The notes under the pieces are model-generated. The model was given only the letters and a program-made list of their open reading frames with translations. It was not told where the DNA came from and ran no database searches. The position numbers were made by a program, and so were the translations under genes. DNA of 64,000 nt, taken from contig JAZARR010000093.1 of assembly GCA_037389465.1 (NCBI GenBank), positions 1,848,501 through 1,912,500 of the forward strand, given 5' to 3'. The stretch comes from Baylisascaris procyonis. Its lineage: Eukaryota; Nematoda; Chromadorea; Rhabditida; Ascarididae. The number at the start of each line of letters is the position of its first letter. Positions within the stretch are counted from its first letter, which is position 1. This document shows positions 48,291 through 62,319 of the stretch, piece by piece.

Positions 48291-48639
48291 ATGTTCTGCC
48301 AATAGTTCGGTTGCTAACCATTTGAGCATAAGGAGAAGGCTGCATAGCAGGAGGAGGGATCGGCGCATGTGGAGGCATCGCTCGACGCGGATCCATCGGA
48401 TCGACGCTTGCCCAGAGTGCTGGATTTTGTGTATATTGATGGATGTCGACGGGCTGTATACCTGCTAGATTCGGGTCATGATGGGTAGTTGGTGATGCGG
48501 CTATCAGAGGTCCTACACCGTTGACACGCACTCCGGTGATAGCACGTTCCTGAAAGCGCTCACTCATATACTTTCAAAGGACCACTGCCCGCAGCACAGA
48601 ACCGTCGACAGTGACACTTCTGATAAGCAGTCTCAGCGT
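48291..48639 (-). CDS. proline-rich exon of an unidentified minus-strand gene
   Basis: On the minus strand it lies between a strong acceptor TTATTTTTAG (exon from 48639) and a strong donor ACAT/GTGAGG (exon end 48291). The convincing frame starts at ATG 48567 and reads ITGVRVNGVGPLIAASP, DPNLAGIQPVDIHQYTQNPA and RRAMPPHAPIPPPAMQP. A TGA lies in frame just before that ATG, so 48568-48639 would be 5'UTR, or a different acceptor is used. The segment is disordered-looking and rich in Pro, with no recognised domain. It may be a signalling or cytoplasmic tail. Confidence 0.5.
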
Positions 48640-51600
48640 CTAAAAATAAGTAAAAAAAAGAGTGATTACATGACGATATTAGTGTTCACTTTCGATCGAT
48701 ACGATAATTTTCCCTAAACGCTAAATACAAAAGGCAATATCTGTCATCAGAAAACGCTGTATAATCGGTAATGATATTCCATATAATCGTCGATGGTGTT
48801 CGCCTGCCTATCTTTCATTCACATTCATTTAGCGTTGCAATTGGAAGCCGACCCACATTACAACCAACCGAATTTGCATATTACGTCATTAAGTGAGTTA
48901 TTAACGTTGCACTCTCTTCCAATACTCAATGCACCCAAGTTAACGCACTCACAATAACCTGAACTCTTCTCTAATGCTATCATCTGGGATAATGGTTCAC
49001 CATTATTGGGATAGTTTTTTCATCAATAATTAGCGAAAATATATCAAACGATGTTTTAAAATTTCTGGAAGCCTCATTTGACGTGTTCGAATTCTAGTGG
49101 TGAATGAAGTTGAAAGAGTAACAAAAGAGCGTAACAACTTCATAAATAAATAAGAAAAGCAGCTGAAATAATCGGTGTCCTTGAAATTTGGACATCACAA
49201 GGACCACCGTCCTATTTTATCGGCAACCAAGAAAAAATAATGCATTTGTACTTTTCAACTCGCATAAATCTTCTTTTCAACTTAAATGGTTTTAAAATTC
49301 GATGTCGACCGATGTGCAATGAAACCAGATCGGTGGATTGTGCGAACTGACTAGTCATAAGGTACTACAAAGTTTAAGGAACATATAAAACTGCCTAATG
49401 ATTGCTTTAGAAGTGGAAGGATCAACTTGACAGTTTGTGACGTAGGTTACACACTTCGTAACTTCATTGCCAGTTGACACTCAGTTAAGGTACCCAACCG
49501 ATGAAACACAAATGCATGCATGCACCACCAGTTATATTCGACTTTGTTGATGCAAATATGCAAAAGCACATAAAAACATTCGGATGATAAGCCATACACG
49601 AATTGCTGTCGGCACAACCATATAACAATGATCATATAAAAGGTAAGTGGAGCACGTTTTCAATTTAGCGCAGTGGAATGAAGTTAATGTGGCGAGCTAT
49701 AAGTCGTTTAAAATACAGGGATTAGTACTATTATGAGATAAAGAAAAGAATAGGCGACACATCTTTGTGAAAAACAACCAACATTCCTTCATTTCAAAAA
49801 AGCATCGCAATGGAAAATGTGTTTATAACCATTTGTGTGATTACGGCTCAACTGCAATCCACCAAAAGAATTCATCCTTCCGTTCATTATTATTCTGTCC
49901 AGTAGTCAATGAATGTGCGATCAATATGCATTCTCCTCGTATCAAAAAATCTTACGATCAATAAAAAATTGAATTTTGTTATAAAATTTTTTCCCCCTAA
50001 ATACAAATGCAGTTTGACGTCAAATTCAGAATTTTCTTCACAATGTCCTTGAGGAACTATTGTGAATTTATGGCCGATTATTCAATAAAACTATGTGCCA
50101 TGGATGGGAGTCGAATGAGACAGATTCATGTTTCACAATTGCATCGAAGTCAATGCGAATAAGTGCACATTGTGAGTGAATGGTGACACCTTTGAAGATC
50201 GCGAACTGCAGTGGAATACAATATGGAGGTATTCACGCTTTCGAGTGTACTGTTTGCGCAGTAAAAGATCTCGCGACAAATCCCTTTCACGCCCGCACAT
50301 TGTCCCCTCATAGAGCCCTATGTACTCCTATCTTTATTCTTCACTCAATTTCATGCTATGTGAGATGTTTTTATGCGAGAAGCCCAAAGATTAGCACATT
50401 TCAAAACTGAAATTATACGAATATTTTTTCATAGTTTTGCATTAATTCCGGACCGGATCAATGTAAGTGCATCAATTAACGAGTAAAAGTCTTTTATGTA
50501 TGTAATAGGTGTGGCGTTACGCCTCATAGTGCTGCCATCACGCAATCCACAAATATAAATGCGCATGAGGGGAGTATGTTGAATCAATTTACATACAACA
50601 TCGCGTTAGCAAAACTATACTAAAATCACTCACGAATACTGAACCAGCCAACATTAGAAAGAAAAAAAGAGAAAATACCGCAACAGAGATATTAGAAAAA
50701 CAATGTGAAGGATGCAGTCGGTAACCATCTCCAGAGTTACTGCCATGTTCTTCAAAATAATGCGCTAACAGTATTGCGATTGCTCATTATTGCGCAGTTC
50801 ACTGATTATGCTCGAAACGAGCCTCGTTTGTATCGATACATTTAGATGTTATTACATGTACAAACGAGTTTTAAAGCAGCTGTGTTACAGTGAGGTTACA
50901 AATAAGCAATGGCGAGCATCATACCTTACAGAAGAAATCGTGATTACGGCTACTAATATTGTTGATGATGACTATCCTGATGGAAACATGCATGTGTTAG
51001 CAGCGTTCTCCGAAGGGATATAGAGCCAATTTGTTTAATAATGCACCGTGATTGCGCTGGCGTTGGTAGAGCACAAACCAAAATCTTGGTTTACGACCAA
51101 AGGGACGTGGAATTAGATGCAATTCGAGCTTACTAAACACATATCGTTTGGAACAAGCGTGTCAGAGAAGCTAAAAAGACATGCACCTTTGTGATTCCGA
51201 TTGGCGGAACAACCAGTTTCATTAATTACGAGTAAATATAAAATGTATGCAGTAACACGCCAATATTATGACTGATTTGAGATTAATGCAAATCTTCTGC
51301 AAAGAACTGATTCTCTCAACCAACCGAGTCGCGAAATTGAGGACACCTTACTGATACAAAGTGTCCACGCAATACCAAAAAGTTTTAATAATCTTCATTT
51401 GCATGGGCACTTATAATAATAATAATCTTTATTCGTACGATAAAGAAAGCGTGGAATTACATGCAAAATATATATACAGGCAAACAAAGCATATATAACA
51501 TCAGCATTGCGCATAAAAATCCATGCATTTAAAAACCCAAAAAGATAGTTGGTGAGGACAGATATTGGAGATCAGTTGAAATATTGGAGATCTATTCGTA

Positions 51601-54600
51601 TCAAAACCTTTAGTTACTTTCTGAGTGCTGCTTGATATTTGATCAGGTATATGACGCATTATTTTTGAAATTATTATTGCTTATAGATGGAACATCCCTC
51701 ACTGTGTAGTTGTTGAGTTTAGTAACGCCTCATGAAAAGTGAGCAAAGAAAGTGCTCGTGTAGCAGCTTCCTATGTTTGGACAACGTATAGGTTGTGCCG
51801 ATCATAATATGTGCGTGTGCTGAACGGCTGCCGCTCTCAATAAAGGAGCCACATTTCACACTTCATTCAACGAGACAGTACTCGATGTGTGCCTAGCGGA
51901 AGCCCATGAGAGCTCGTGTTGCCAACACAGAAAGGTGATCTGTTTACACGACTCACCGACAATCTGTCGCGCATACTTGACCTACAGCCACAAACACTGA
52001 TTTCTCAATGCGAAAATAAGCATGCGATCTTCACAAAAATGTCTTGTTAATTCATCGAAGATTCTTAGTATTTCCATTTCAAATTGAGAACGATGCACAT
52101 GTTGTCGGAACAAAATTACGATGATATTGACGCAATTAAGCAGCGATTCTCAATAATATTAGTCCATTCGGCGATGACTTATTCATATTAACGAAATAAA
52201 TTGAAAACATGATAGAATGTCGTCCCATACATGAGCAGCAGTAGTTTATATTGAAACAGAGCTTACATATGGGAGGCATCCAACCTGCCCGATATGCAGT
52301 TTTGCATATTACCAATAATTATTCTAATTGATGATGGCACTTACTGGTGTCCGGTGCCATCAAAAGTCATCGCAAATTTGTGAAGTGGTGTGGAATTCCT
52401 CGCCCTCGAAAATATGCCTTCCATCATTTTCCTTCTTCCCATTTCTGTGTGCTGTTCGCCTATCTGGTATATGCAAATGATGTAGATTTGGAAATACGTA
52501 ATTGCTGCTTCAACTCAATACAGTATGATGTGGCTTACTTCCATTCTTCAGTAGAACCTTCAGTATCCGGCAAAAAATCAGGTCTGTTCAAATAATGCAG
52601 CAAGACAGGGTTATCCTAAATATAATAGATTGACTCCTCATTGCTTTTGCTGAAAATCAGCGGGTATTTCTGAGATCGTCTTCTCTTCAGCTACTGCAAT
52701 CGATGGCCACACGAAACAACGAGGTTAGACGACTAGTTTTCTTTACAACAATTTCATTCCGTAAAAACATTACTTAGCATGAAATGTAGACTGCCAAGAG
52801 AATATATTCAAAGTTAACAACATCGTCTTGTTGCCTAAGCCGTGAAGAATGTCTGTTACTAACAATAACTGCTAGTGAATCAAGCACTTAAAAACGACGC
52901 AGGAAGCATAATTTGGCTAGCGAATTTAGATAACTAACTCAAGCTAAAATTTAGCGAATCAAAGGACATTACTTAGCTTTACAATGTTTGGTGAGTAAAA
53001 GCTGGCATTGCTGTTTATAAAATGTTTGTAAATTGAAGATGAATTTCTTTGCTGAATATGGAAACTTATACAGCACAGTATTATTTATCAAGGAAAGCAA
53101 TTTTTGAAAAGTTGAAAATATGAGGATCTCAGTGTTACTAGCCATCGGAATACACGAATGAGGCCTTTTAAGCTCTTCAGTTATTGTGTTTATGTGCTCT
53201 TTAATTTTCTAATACGGAATCTGTATAACAGCTTACGTACCAGAGAGCACTTCTTCATATTAAAAGTGATAGTTTGGTGGGAAAGGTCACAAAAAGCGAA
53301 CATTATTACATCAGCCTCATAAATGAAAGTCCACTATTTAATTTATTAGGCACTGTTGTTTGACATTTGATATCTCATTAAACAGCTTACTGTCCTACTA
53401 CATGACCTTCTACAGAAGAAATTTCCATTATTCAGTCAGAATTCATAAGATTAGCTTGTTAATTATACGCGACTCAGTCTTATGCTGCGGCAAAACTGTC
53501 GACAGGGATGTCACCGAAGCAAAGTCACTCTATATAATTCACTTGTGCAATAATTAGCTTTCATCACTGTGTGTTGTAAACTTCAAAGAGAAAATGGAAC
53601 GACGAGATTTATGGTCTCGAGAAATATTCGCCGAGCTTATCGAATATTTTTCGAGCTTGAAATTCTGAGAGAACTGTTTTTTTCTGCATGGCAAGTTGGT
53701 GCAAAGCTTTTCCGAACGCATGTTACTCTTAACGGCTCTGTGAAAAGTGGCGAGAACACAGCAGCAAAATTCACATTTTGTTCAAAAACACTGCAGTTGA
53801 GTTTTACGGTTGAGTTTTATGGAATTTCTTTTTGCCGAACAACGCCGTTCTAAACTCTTCTCTGTCTATTCTAAAGAACATTGGAAAGCATTGATCATTG
53901 GCAAAGAGAGCAGCAAATCGACAGCAGGCAGTGCGGTCGCCGTCATGATTCGTTTTGTTTCGCTTGGCGGCATCTGAATAGGTGCACCGTAATGCCGCAC
54001 CCGATGGAGCACAACACCAACGGATGTAACGTCAAGGGAGACAGACATGCAGCCAGACATTAGAAGAACGTTTTTACAAGGGTGCATCGGTATGCATGAA
54101 TGCACATACTGCTCCTAGAAGAACCTGATTTGTGACAGCCGACGAGCACATACCGTAGCGCATGCAGCAAATCATATGCCTCGCTGCACACTCCACAACC
54201 AGCAACACCTCCTCTGCCCGACAAAACAACGCTTCAATGTTGACAATATTGCAGCATTTACCTAGAGCTAGCACAATATCTGGTTCACTAATTCATCAAA
54301 ATAGATTCATCTCTGTGTACCTTGAAGAAGTAGTGTCCCACTTACAGTAGACATATGTTCTGCTCTTGCAATGAGAAACAATTCGTGCTCTAATAGTGCG
54401 TCTAGTGCAGAGGTATTCAAGGAATGTGGAATAGATATCTGAACTAAGAAATAGATAGTCTACTTAATACAGAAGATCATCTGAGCAACAGAACTTTCTA
54501 GCTCCAAGGTCCCCTCAAAACATTTTCTTTATACAAAGAATGCAATTCACATATGAAATTCAAGAAGTGGAAGGAAATCGAAGACTATCATAAAGCACTC

Positions 54601-54652
54601 TTCTCACGCTTCATTTGCTGATATTGCAGTCATCTGTCGATGTGAAGAGATT

Positions 54653-54671
54653 GGGAGGGGAGGGGGGGGGG
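54653..54671 (+). repeat. G-rich run with G-quadruplex potential
   Basis: GGGAGGGGAGGGG followed by more G, 19 bases with only two A interruptions. Confidence 0.75.
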
Positions 54672-57600
54672 AAAAACAACTGATTTGAGGTATCTAGAGA
54701 TACGGAACGCAAAGCACCAAAAATAGCCATATAACGGACTAAATCAGAAAGCTGCCGCTGCTGTCAACCAAATATCCAACATTTGTGGTGTTTTTAGCGC
54801 TTTTACAATCTGCCTTCACGAAGAAGAACATGTTGAGGCGGTTTTTTATGTCAATTCATGTGTCTTTCTATACGTTTTGTACATTCAGTTGACATTTTGC
54901 AGCCGAGCAATTGCAAAGAAAGCAACGCAGCATACTTCAGAAGTTGGCAAAATAAGAGTTGTTCCATTCCGCTCATCTCAACCATCAGTTTCACATGTTA
55001 GTAGGAATATAGTAATGGCTTCGCGTTTCAACTGATTCGACTACTCGTACAAAATTTCTACAATAAGTCCGATTTTTTCTGAGTGGGCCGGGGTATGATG
55101 AAAGTCTGGACAGTGCACATGCGAATATTTCGACGTTTTTAAATGTCTGCAGCCCATTTTAAAATTGATGCATCAACCTGAGATATTCCAGTTTTATATT
55201 ACGCCTTTCAAACTTCGCAACTCCAATATCAGCGACTCTCAATTAGAAATCGCTGCAAAGGAAAGAAAAATATTCAAGAAACTGCTTGGCTTGTTGAAAA
55301 GAACAGCAAAACTGCACTTGTATCAACCTCTTTGGCACGCTTTTCTCCCTTTTATTTTAAAAGCTTGGAAAGGAAATATAAGAAAGAACATAGAAGTGGA
55401 AGAGGGTAGAGCGCATGTAAGGGTCTACTGAACTCCTAACTGCTTCCAACAGCTAATTCTACCACAGGTATTCTATTTCAATGCAAACAGGATCGCAGCA
55501 CACAGATCAGATTCACCTTCAAAGAAAATGCTTTTATGTTCCTCAGTGCTCGTGAAAAAACTGTCAGCCGTAAAAGAACGACAGTTTCTGCAATTCAGTT
55601 TCCGGCTTTTAATTATTGCTTTGTATCATGCATCTGCTACTGCTATTTTTAAATACTCGCAATAGAGTTGTAACGTACTTTTAAAAGTGCGAGATCGATA
55701 AAGTAGTGTGAACGTCCCTGAAATGTGGGCCGAAGGAAAAGAAGGAAGAATGCTCTGCAAAGGGAGCTGGAAACATCGTGAGCATGCACTATCAGAAAAG
55801 TTGTGCAGCCGTGGTGTAGACAATTGGCACTTCACCTTAGTCTTTTGAATGAAAACCAAAGGTGAAGTATTGGCTCAAAGAAGGCCGCCATACAAGTACC
55901 ACTGTTTCCGCTCATTGTCGCTGCCAAAGACAACGATAACCTTCTAAGCCACTTACTGCTACAACATTAGTTAAGAGCTGAATTAGGAACGAAAGGTGAT
56001 AAAGGAGCCGGATGAGAAAGTTGAAAATTGTGCGTATTGATCAAATTGTTCATGAAGATGAAAGGATGGGGGCATAGGAAAGTGCGGAAGCTAACATTAT
56101 TAACATTATCAGTTACCAGGTCTTTCTTGACGTTTTCTGCTTGTTTTTTACTTATGTTTTATAGCTCTTTTATCGTTGTACCAAAATTCGGGAGTTCCAT
56201 CTACATTACTGGACTTTTAACATGTTGGTGACAGCCGGAAATCAGTGGAAAAAATATTGTCGTAATACAGCTTCCAGCCTTGTCCGAGACAGGATAGATT
56301 CTAGGTTATTTCAATTCGTTCAATGATGCTCTTTTTCTGCGATTTTTTCGATGATGTGGAAGATGTTATTCTCCCTTTTTCTCTAATATTAATAGCCGTC
56401 TTGAATTAGTGAAAATCGTTAATAAATTGGAACGAGATTCCAACGATTGTTGCACTACCAATAAACATTGGGATTGACCGCATGGTCCCGCCGAGAAAGC
56501 TGTTCATTCGCCACTTCAAGCAATTTTTGGATAAGAGAAGTGCACAACGATCAAGCTGCCATATTCCGAACATATGGTGAAAACTGTGTTTGCGCGCTGC
56601 ATTGAATATACATACACACACAGATGATCCGTAAGCAGATACTTGCTGGCAGACGAAAGGGCATCGCGGGAGTGAGACATGAGGAGCAGGATGCTGAGAG
56701 GGAGGAGAGCACCGACGGGTGGTGGGGTCGTATATTCAGTAGTGGTGCTTGTGTTTGGGGAGAGTAGCTGCTGCATTCGTGCCGTGACGAGCGAGATGAT
56801 GCCATTATGCGCGAATGCGGAACACATGCGACGCTCCCACACCTCTAAGTGCTAGATCAGCCGATAATGACCGTCGTCCACTCTTAGCCGCTTTCTCTTC
56901 ATTAATAAACACTGACCATCGCATGGCATCATCAAACACCAAATACCAGCTGCTGCCTAACCTACTTTCGAAATCACTTCCTTAAAAAATGCATCCACTT
57001 TCTGAACTTCCCACCTTTCACACAAACATACATCATAATCGGTGATTTTACGGGGTCAAGGGAGTTGTAGATAGTGACAAAATTATAGTACATTGAAGTG
57101 AGGTTTTGACAGAGCGTAGGGAGGGGACTGCTGAATTTTAGCACAACTGAGGTGACAACAGCGAATAGTGACGCACGTTCGCCGAAATGGTTAGTGATTT
57201 CAGAAGGCTTCGACGTGTTCGGATTCAGCAAAGATCAAGGCCACTCTCAGTTGCAATCAAATGCCATTTATCGCACAAATATTCGCTTCAGCAGAAAACC
57301 AGTTGACGATTAGGCACTGGCGCCATATTTTGCGAGGAACGGGTAGACATGCCTCTGGGTACCTGCTTTTCGTTAGGGACAGAAGAGCTGAGAAAAACAA
57401 ATGAAATACCCTCTGGAAGCACCAAGCGGAACTCGAAAGAGGATACACATCTGAATGAATGAGGTCACCATACGGGGTTATTTCGACTACTAGTTCACTG
57501 CAATCTCCTCACTTAATGTAGAGAAATAAAAACCAAAATAAGAGTGAGTGATCAATTTGGATAAAGCTAACGCATCTCTGTGATACAAGTCATCGAAACG

Positions 57601-60600
57601 AAATTCCTAAGGTGGTGGCACCCGCTGCTCAAATAGGGCAAAGAGTTTGGGAAAAGAAATTTTTTACACCAAATCCATGAAATCCTTCTTATATACATCA
57701 ACAGCATCCGGCCAGTATTCCTAATATATCTTCAGAACTCCTTTCTAATCAGCACGCTTGCATTTATGTCACTAAACAGTGCAAATCCCTATCGCCACGC
57801 AGACATCCGCTGCCTATTACGTATATATGTCAGCGCACAGCAGCCTCCAATTTCGTGACGCACGCACGCTCGCACAACGTCACACGCATGCGTGGCATAC
57901 GGTAATCGTGAAGAGCAAAGCACACTGAGTAGTTTCCATTGGGTGTGTTGTGAAGTTAGGCATATTTATAGTTTGATATAAAGATAAGCATGCAATGAAC
58001 CAAGGTAGTTTTTGTAGCTGTGGCATCCTCGTCTTCAATTTCTCATCCTCGGGTAATTTTTCATTCCCAAGCAACCGAACACAGCTCAATTTTTTGAGAT
58101 GCATGAAATAACGAACTCCCGAATGAAAAATAGCTGAAGGTAAATAGCGACTCGGGGAAGACAAAAAACATCTGTGACCAGTAAGCGACACACAGGACAG
58201 CAGCGCTTCTTCAATTTCTTCACTTCTGAGTGTTATTTAGAAGATAATACATCACTATTAAACTCCTCGAAAACATCTTTACAAGGGCTATTTATGGCTC
58301 AAAAAAGTTTCCAGGATGTTTTCCCCACTAGGCTGGCTCATTGCTTGCGTTTAACTCTTTAGATATGATAAAGAAGTTGGCTTGCTGGTATTCTTCGTTA
58401 TTAACAGTAGCCGAAATCATTAATTAATATGGCGACAGTACAAATTAAAAGGCAACTTAGAAAAGCAATGCGTAGAGTAGGTTGGCATTCTTCCTCAACT
58501 ATTGCAGTACAAAACTTTTTAAGATGTGAGATTAACTGCAAAGATTTTGTCGCTAGCATGTTGGTTATTTGGAACAGCTTAAAGCCGTTGGAAGAATAGC
58601 GCCAGTATATTGGGAAAATTGCTTCATTTGCGCATTCACTTCGAAATGACTTCTCTTAAATCCACATGCTTAGGTAATTCAGGTTACGGATGGACAGATA
58701 AGATGGAAGTTTATCATATAACTTAAACAGTAGATCGGATGTATTAAACTTAACTGTAAGTATTACTTCGCAAACTGAATACATGCAGAATCGTTATTAG
58801 CAATAAATGCAAAATTCGCTCCAAACAAAGACTTATAGAAGCTAAAATTGTAGAGGTGATATTTGAGAAATCCAGTAAAATGCCTCTGATTAAATGAATG
58901 TTTAAAGGGACTATCTTCTTATGCATGTTTACGGAGTTCGGCTTCCTTACTGACCACTTGGAAGGAAGTTATGAGTGGATGAATGGATAATTTAGGAAAC
59001 CGATAGTTCTTTGGAAGTGGCTAGTTTTATTGCAGTCTCTAGAAGCGTTTATAGCAATATAGAATATATGAAGGTGGCCTTAGCCAGTAGCAACGAGCGC
59101 ATACCTGACTCATTTGCCTGCTTCCTCGCTTTGCAAGCCTATTTAGCTACCATCACATGCCAACTTCAAATTATACCTAGGGACAACATGAGATAAATAT
59201 TGCAACATTTAATGACCCTTCAATTACTAGCATCAAATAATGATCTGACTGAAATTTACATTTAAAATCAGCATTTAGGACTGAAGAAAATCCTTTTAAT
59301 GCTCATAATGGGCAATGCAAATGGCAATTGTTTACTCAGGTAGAAATGAAAGAAAGTTATATTTGGATTTGATTGAGATCATTTCGAACATCTCCACTCT
59401 CGATAATCTAATAAGGATCTAGGTTTCTCTTTTTCTTGAAAAGGGTTGGAACGTGCTCAAATGTAACTCTATTGCCTTCTTTGAGTCCTCACAGAAGCGA
59501 TATGCTTATATATCATGAAGTCTGTGGTAAATATTTGCTAAGCAATCCATCTGATATAAACAAATAAATCCTCAAGCGTGTCAGATAAATGCGTGAAATG
59601 TTTTGAAATGGCATGAAATGCGCTTTAGTGTTTTGCTCAGTTGGCCAATAGGCTTCATGAAATAGCTGGAAATAATAAAGTATGTGGAGCAATAGTATCG
59701 AGTTTTAATTCGTCATATCAAATGTGCAAATCTTTTGAAAAGATTTTCTCTTTTTGAAAATTTGATGAGTGTAAAACAAAAATCAAATCGGTGCAAAATG
59801 GATGCAAATTCTTTTTGAGCTTGAATGGTCAAAGTGAAAGATGATATTTTCCTGCAGGACATGTTGCAGCCATCAAATTTCACAGCTTTACTTTTAACGG
59901 TTCCCAAGTTGAAACTATCAGAGAGAAAAAAAAAATATTTGCAAACGCATATGCACAGACACGAGGTTGGCATTTTTGGGTGAAACAAGTTCCTTGAGAG
60001 CTTTCCTTTTTGATCGCGCGTATTTCTCATAAGTGCAAATTGTACAAACGTACAAAAACAGAATTTCTGCCAAGAAATGAGAAATTTACAGGTGGATTCC
60101 TCAATGAGGTTGCTTTCTTAATCAACCCTCATAGCAAGTTATTTACACTGTGCCAGTACTTATAGGAATTTTTGAAAGCGATTGGTTTCGTCGACTGAAG
60201 AGGTGGGGAGGTGAACAATTTGAGTTCCCACCCAACACTTCCTAACTTGCTAATGAATGGACTAACAAATTTCAATGTTTTTTGAACGTGATCTACTCTC
60301 CGTTTAGGAATGCTCGCTTTTGGCGTTCATCACGGATAAGCAATAATTAAATACTCGACTTATCCTCTATAAGAGAGGTGTTCAGCTCGATGATTGCTTT
60401 CACATTTTTGTTTATTGTGAAAGGACTCATTCACTGTTGCACTCTTTATGAGCGGTTGGCAAACCCCTCATGCAAGTGAACTACATCTCTCAATGGTTTT
60501 ATTTTCTTTTTCTTAGCACTCAGAGTTTTTCTAATTGCCCTATTCGGCAATTAGACTGCCAAATGATATACCAACATAAATATATCATCCTATATCTAAA

Positions 60601-61168
60601 TAAGTATACATTTAGTTGTGGAAATACATGTTCCATAATCACACTCCTACGTACATTCTGCAACAAAAAAATTTTAAATCGTAAGCTAATTGCAGCGCGG
60701 TGGCAACATGAGCCAAGATTTTGCTCGATCCTCCCCTACCCTCAATTCTTTCTTCAGGAATTGGATATTGCGAAAGAAGACAATTTAGACATTAGCTGAG
60801 TTGGCAAGAGGCCACCGAATTAAAAATTTATCAATGATCTATCTATATGGGATGCTTGCTAGGAATCAATTAGACATTTAGGGAGCTAATGCGTGCAACG
60901 TCGAGTATCCAGGTGACCGACAGAGCTAACCCACAAAAATGAAATATGAGCGAATTCAGGCAACACTAAAATTGATTTCTGCTTCGTTCGCATCGTCGCA
61001 TATACGAACCTCATTCGCAAATACAGCGGGCCAATCGGCGCACCCACCCGTCAACGCTTTTCGGAGATGAATGCTCCACTCAACACACAAATGACTCATT
61101 CACTCGTTGCAACTATTTTATATTATGGGAATGCAATTTGTGAGGTAATTACAACGTTGCAAACATAG

Positions 61169-61196
61169 AAAAGTATATCGAATGTGATATACTTTT
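61169..61196. repeat. 11-bp-stem hairpin
   Basis: AAAAGTATATC, a 6-base loop, then GATATACTTTT, followed by a T run on the + strand. Confidence 0.7.
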
Positions 61197-62303
61197 TTGT
61201 GTCCCTCGTGTGGAAACATTTTTCAAATAAATAAAAAACATCAACAAACTCAAGAATGCGTTCAAATCAGCTAAAGTCTTGAGCGGAAAACGTGCATAAG
61301 ATTACTTTCCAACATAAATGATAAACAATAAAGTGATTAGAACAAGATTGCGTTCAGCGTGATGAGCTATTTCAGTGCTATCCATCAATGAAAGTGATCA
61401 AACAAAGTCCAACTATGTGGCGGATCATGGTACTGATAAAGTCTTGAGCCCTCTGGAGCTAGACGATCAGTTTCAAAGCGTGATGCCAAATGATTATCAA
61501 ATGACTGATAAGACTTCATTTAGATATGTCGATTTCCTTCAGGTCGACGATTGCGCCTATTGAATTACATACTTCTAGATTTTTTATTCGCCCCTCAGGT
61601 GGACGAATAAACGGACGCAGACAGACGCACTAGCGGTATATTGCACACGACAACAAAACACTGGAAGGGAGGCAATTCGTTTTTTGGCCCTTGTGCATAA
61701 ATCACGGTCTATAGAGTGCACAACTCTTTATCTATACTTTTACAATGTACCTCCCCACTTATACTATCCGTGCGATGCAGAATCTCTATTTGCATTATAG
61801 GTATACGTGCAGTATTTCACACCAATGAAAAACAAAGAAATGTGAGCCAGGAACATTCACAAAAGGGCGCATATATGAAAGAATTACGCTGACTACAATT
61901 GAATAAATCTGAAACAGTTTTAAGATAACTGCACAAAAGGTTGTAATACCCCAATATCCATTCAGAAAATCTTTAAATCTTTATTCCATGATGCGAAGCT
62001 TGGCCACAATAATGACCACTTATTACAATTGGCGTCGAGAAGAAAAACTCTCGGCTCATGTAAATGTTATTCATATTTGTTTCACATCGATGCATAATAT
62101 ACTATGGCGACACCTATGATTTAAAAAAAAAAAAAACAACATTTGCATTCGCATACAATCAGCCTCAAGAGAAAAGTTCCCCGAGAACAAGGGGCACGAT
62201 GTGCGTACAAAACAATAGCGCAGATGCAGTGCGATCGGCCGTCGCATTGGACAAACGCTTTTAAATTCAACGTCGATTTTCCTTTTACGCTGAGAACGTT
62301 TTT

Positions 62304-62319
62304 TGATTATGCATAATCA
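62304..62319. repeat. 16-bp perfect palindrome
   Basis: TGATTATGCATAATCA, containing an octamer-like ATGCATAAT. Could be a dimer-binding site for POU/homeodomain-type factors, but no gene context supports it. Confidence 0.5.
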
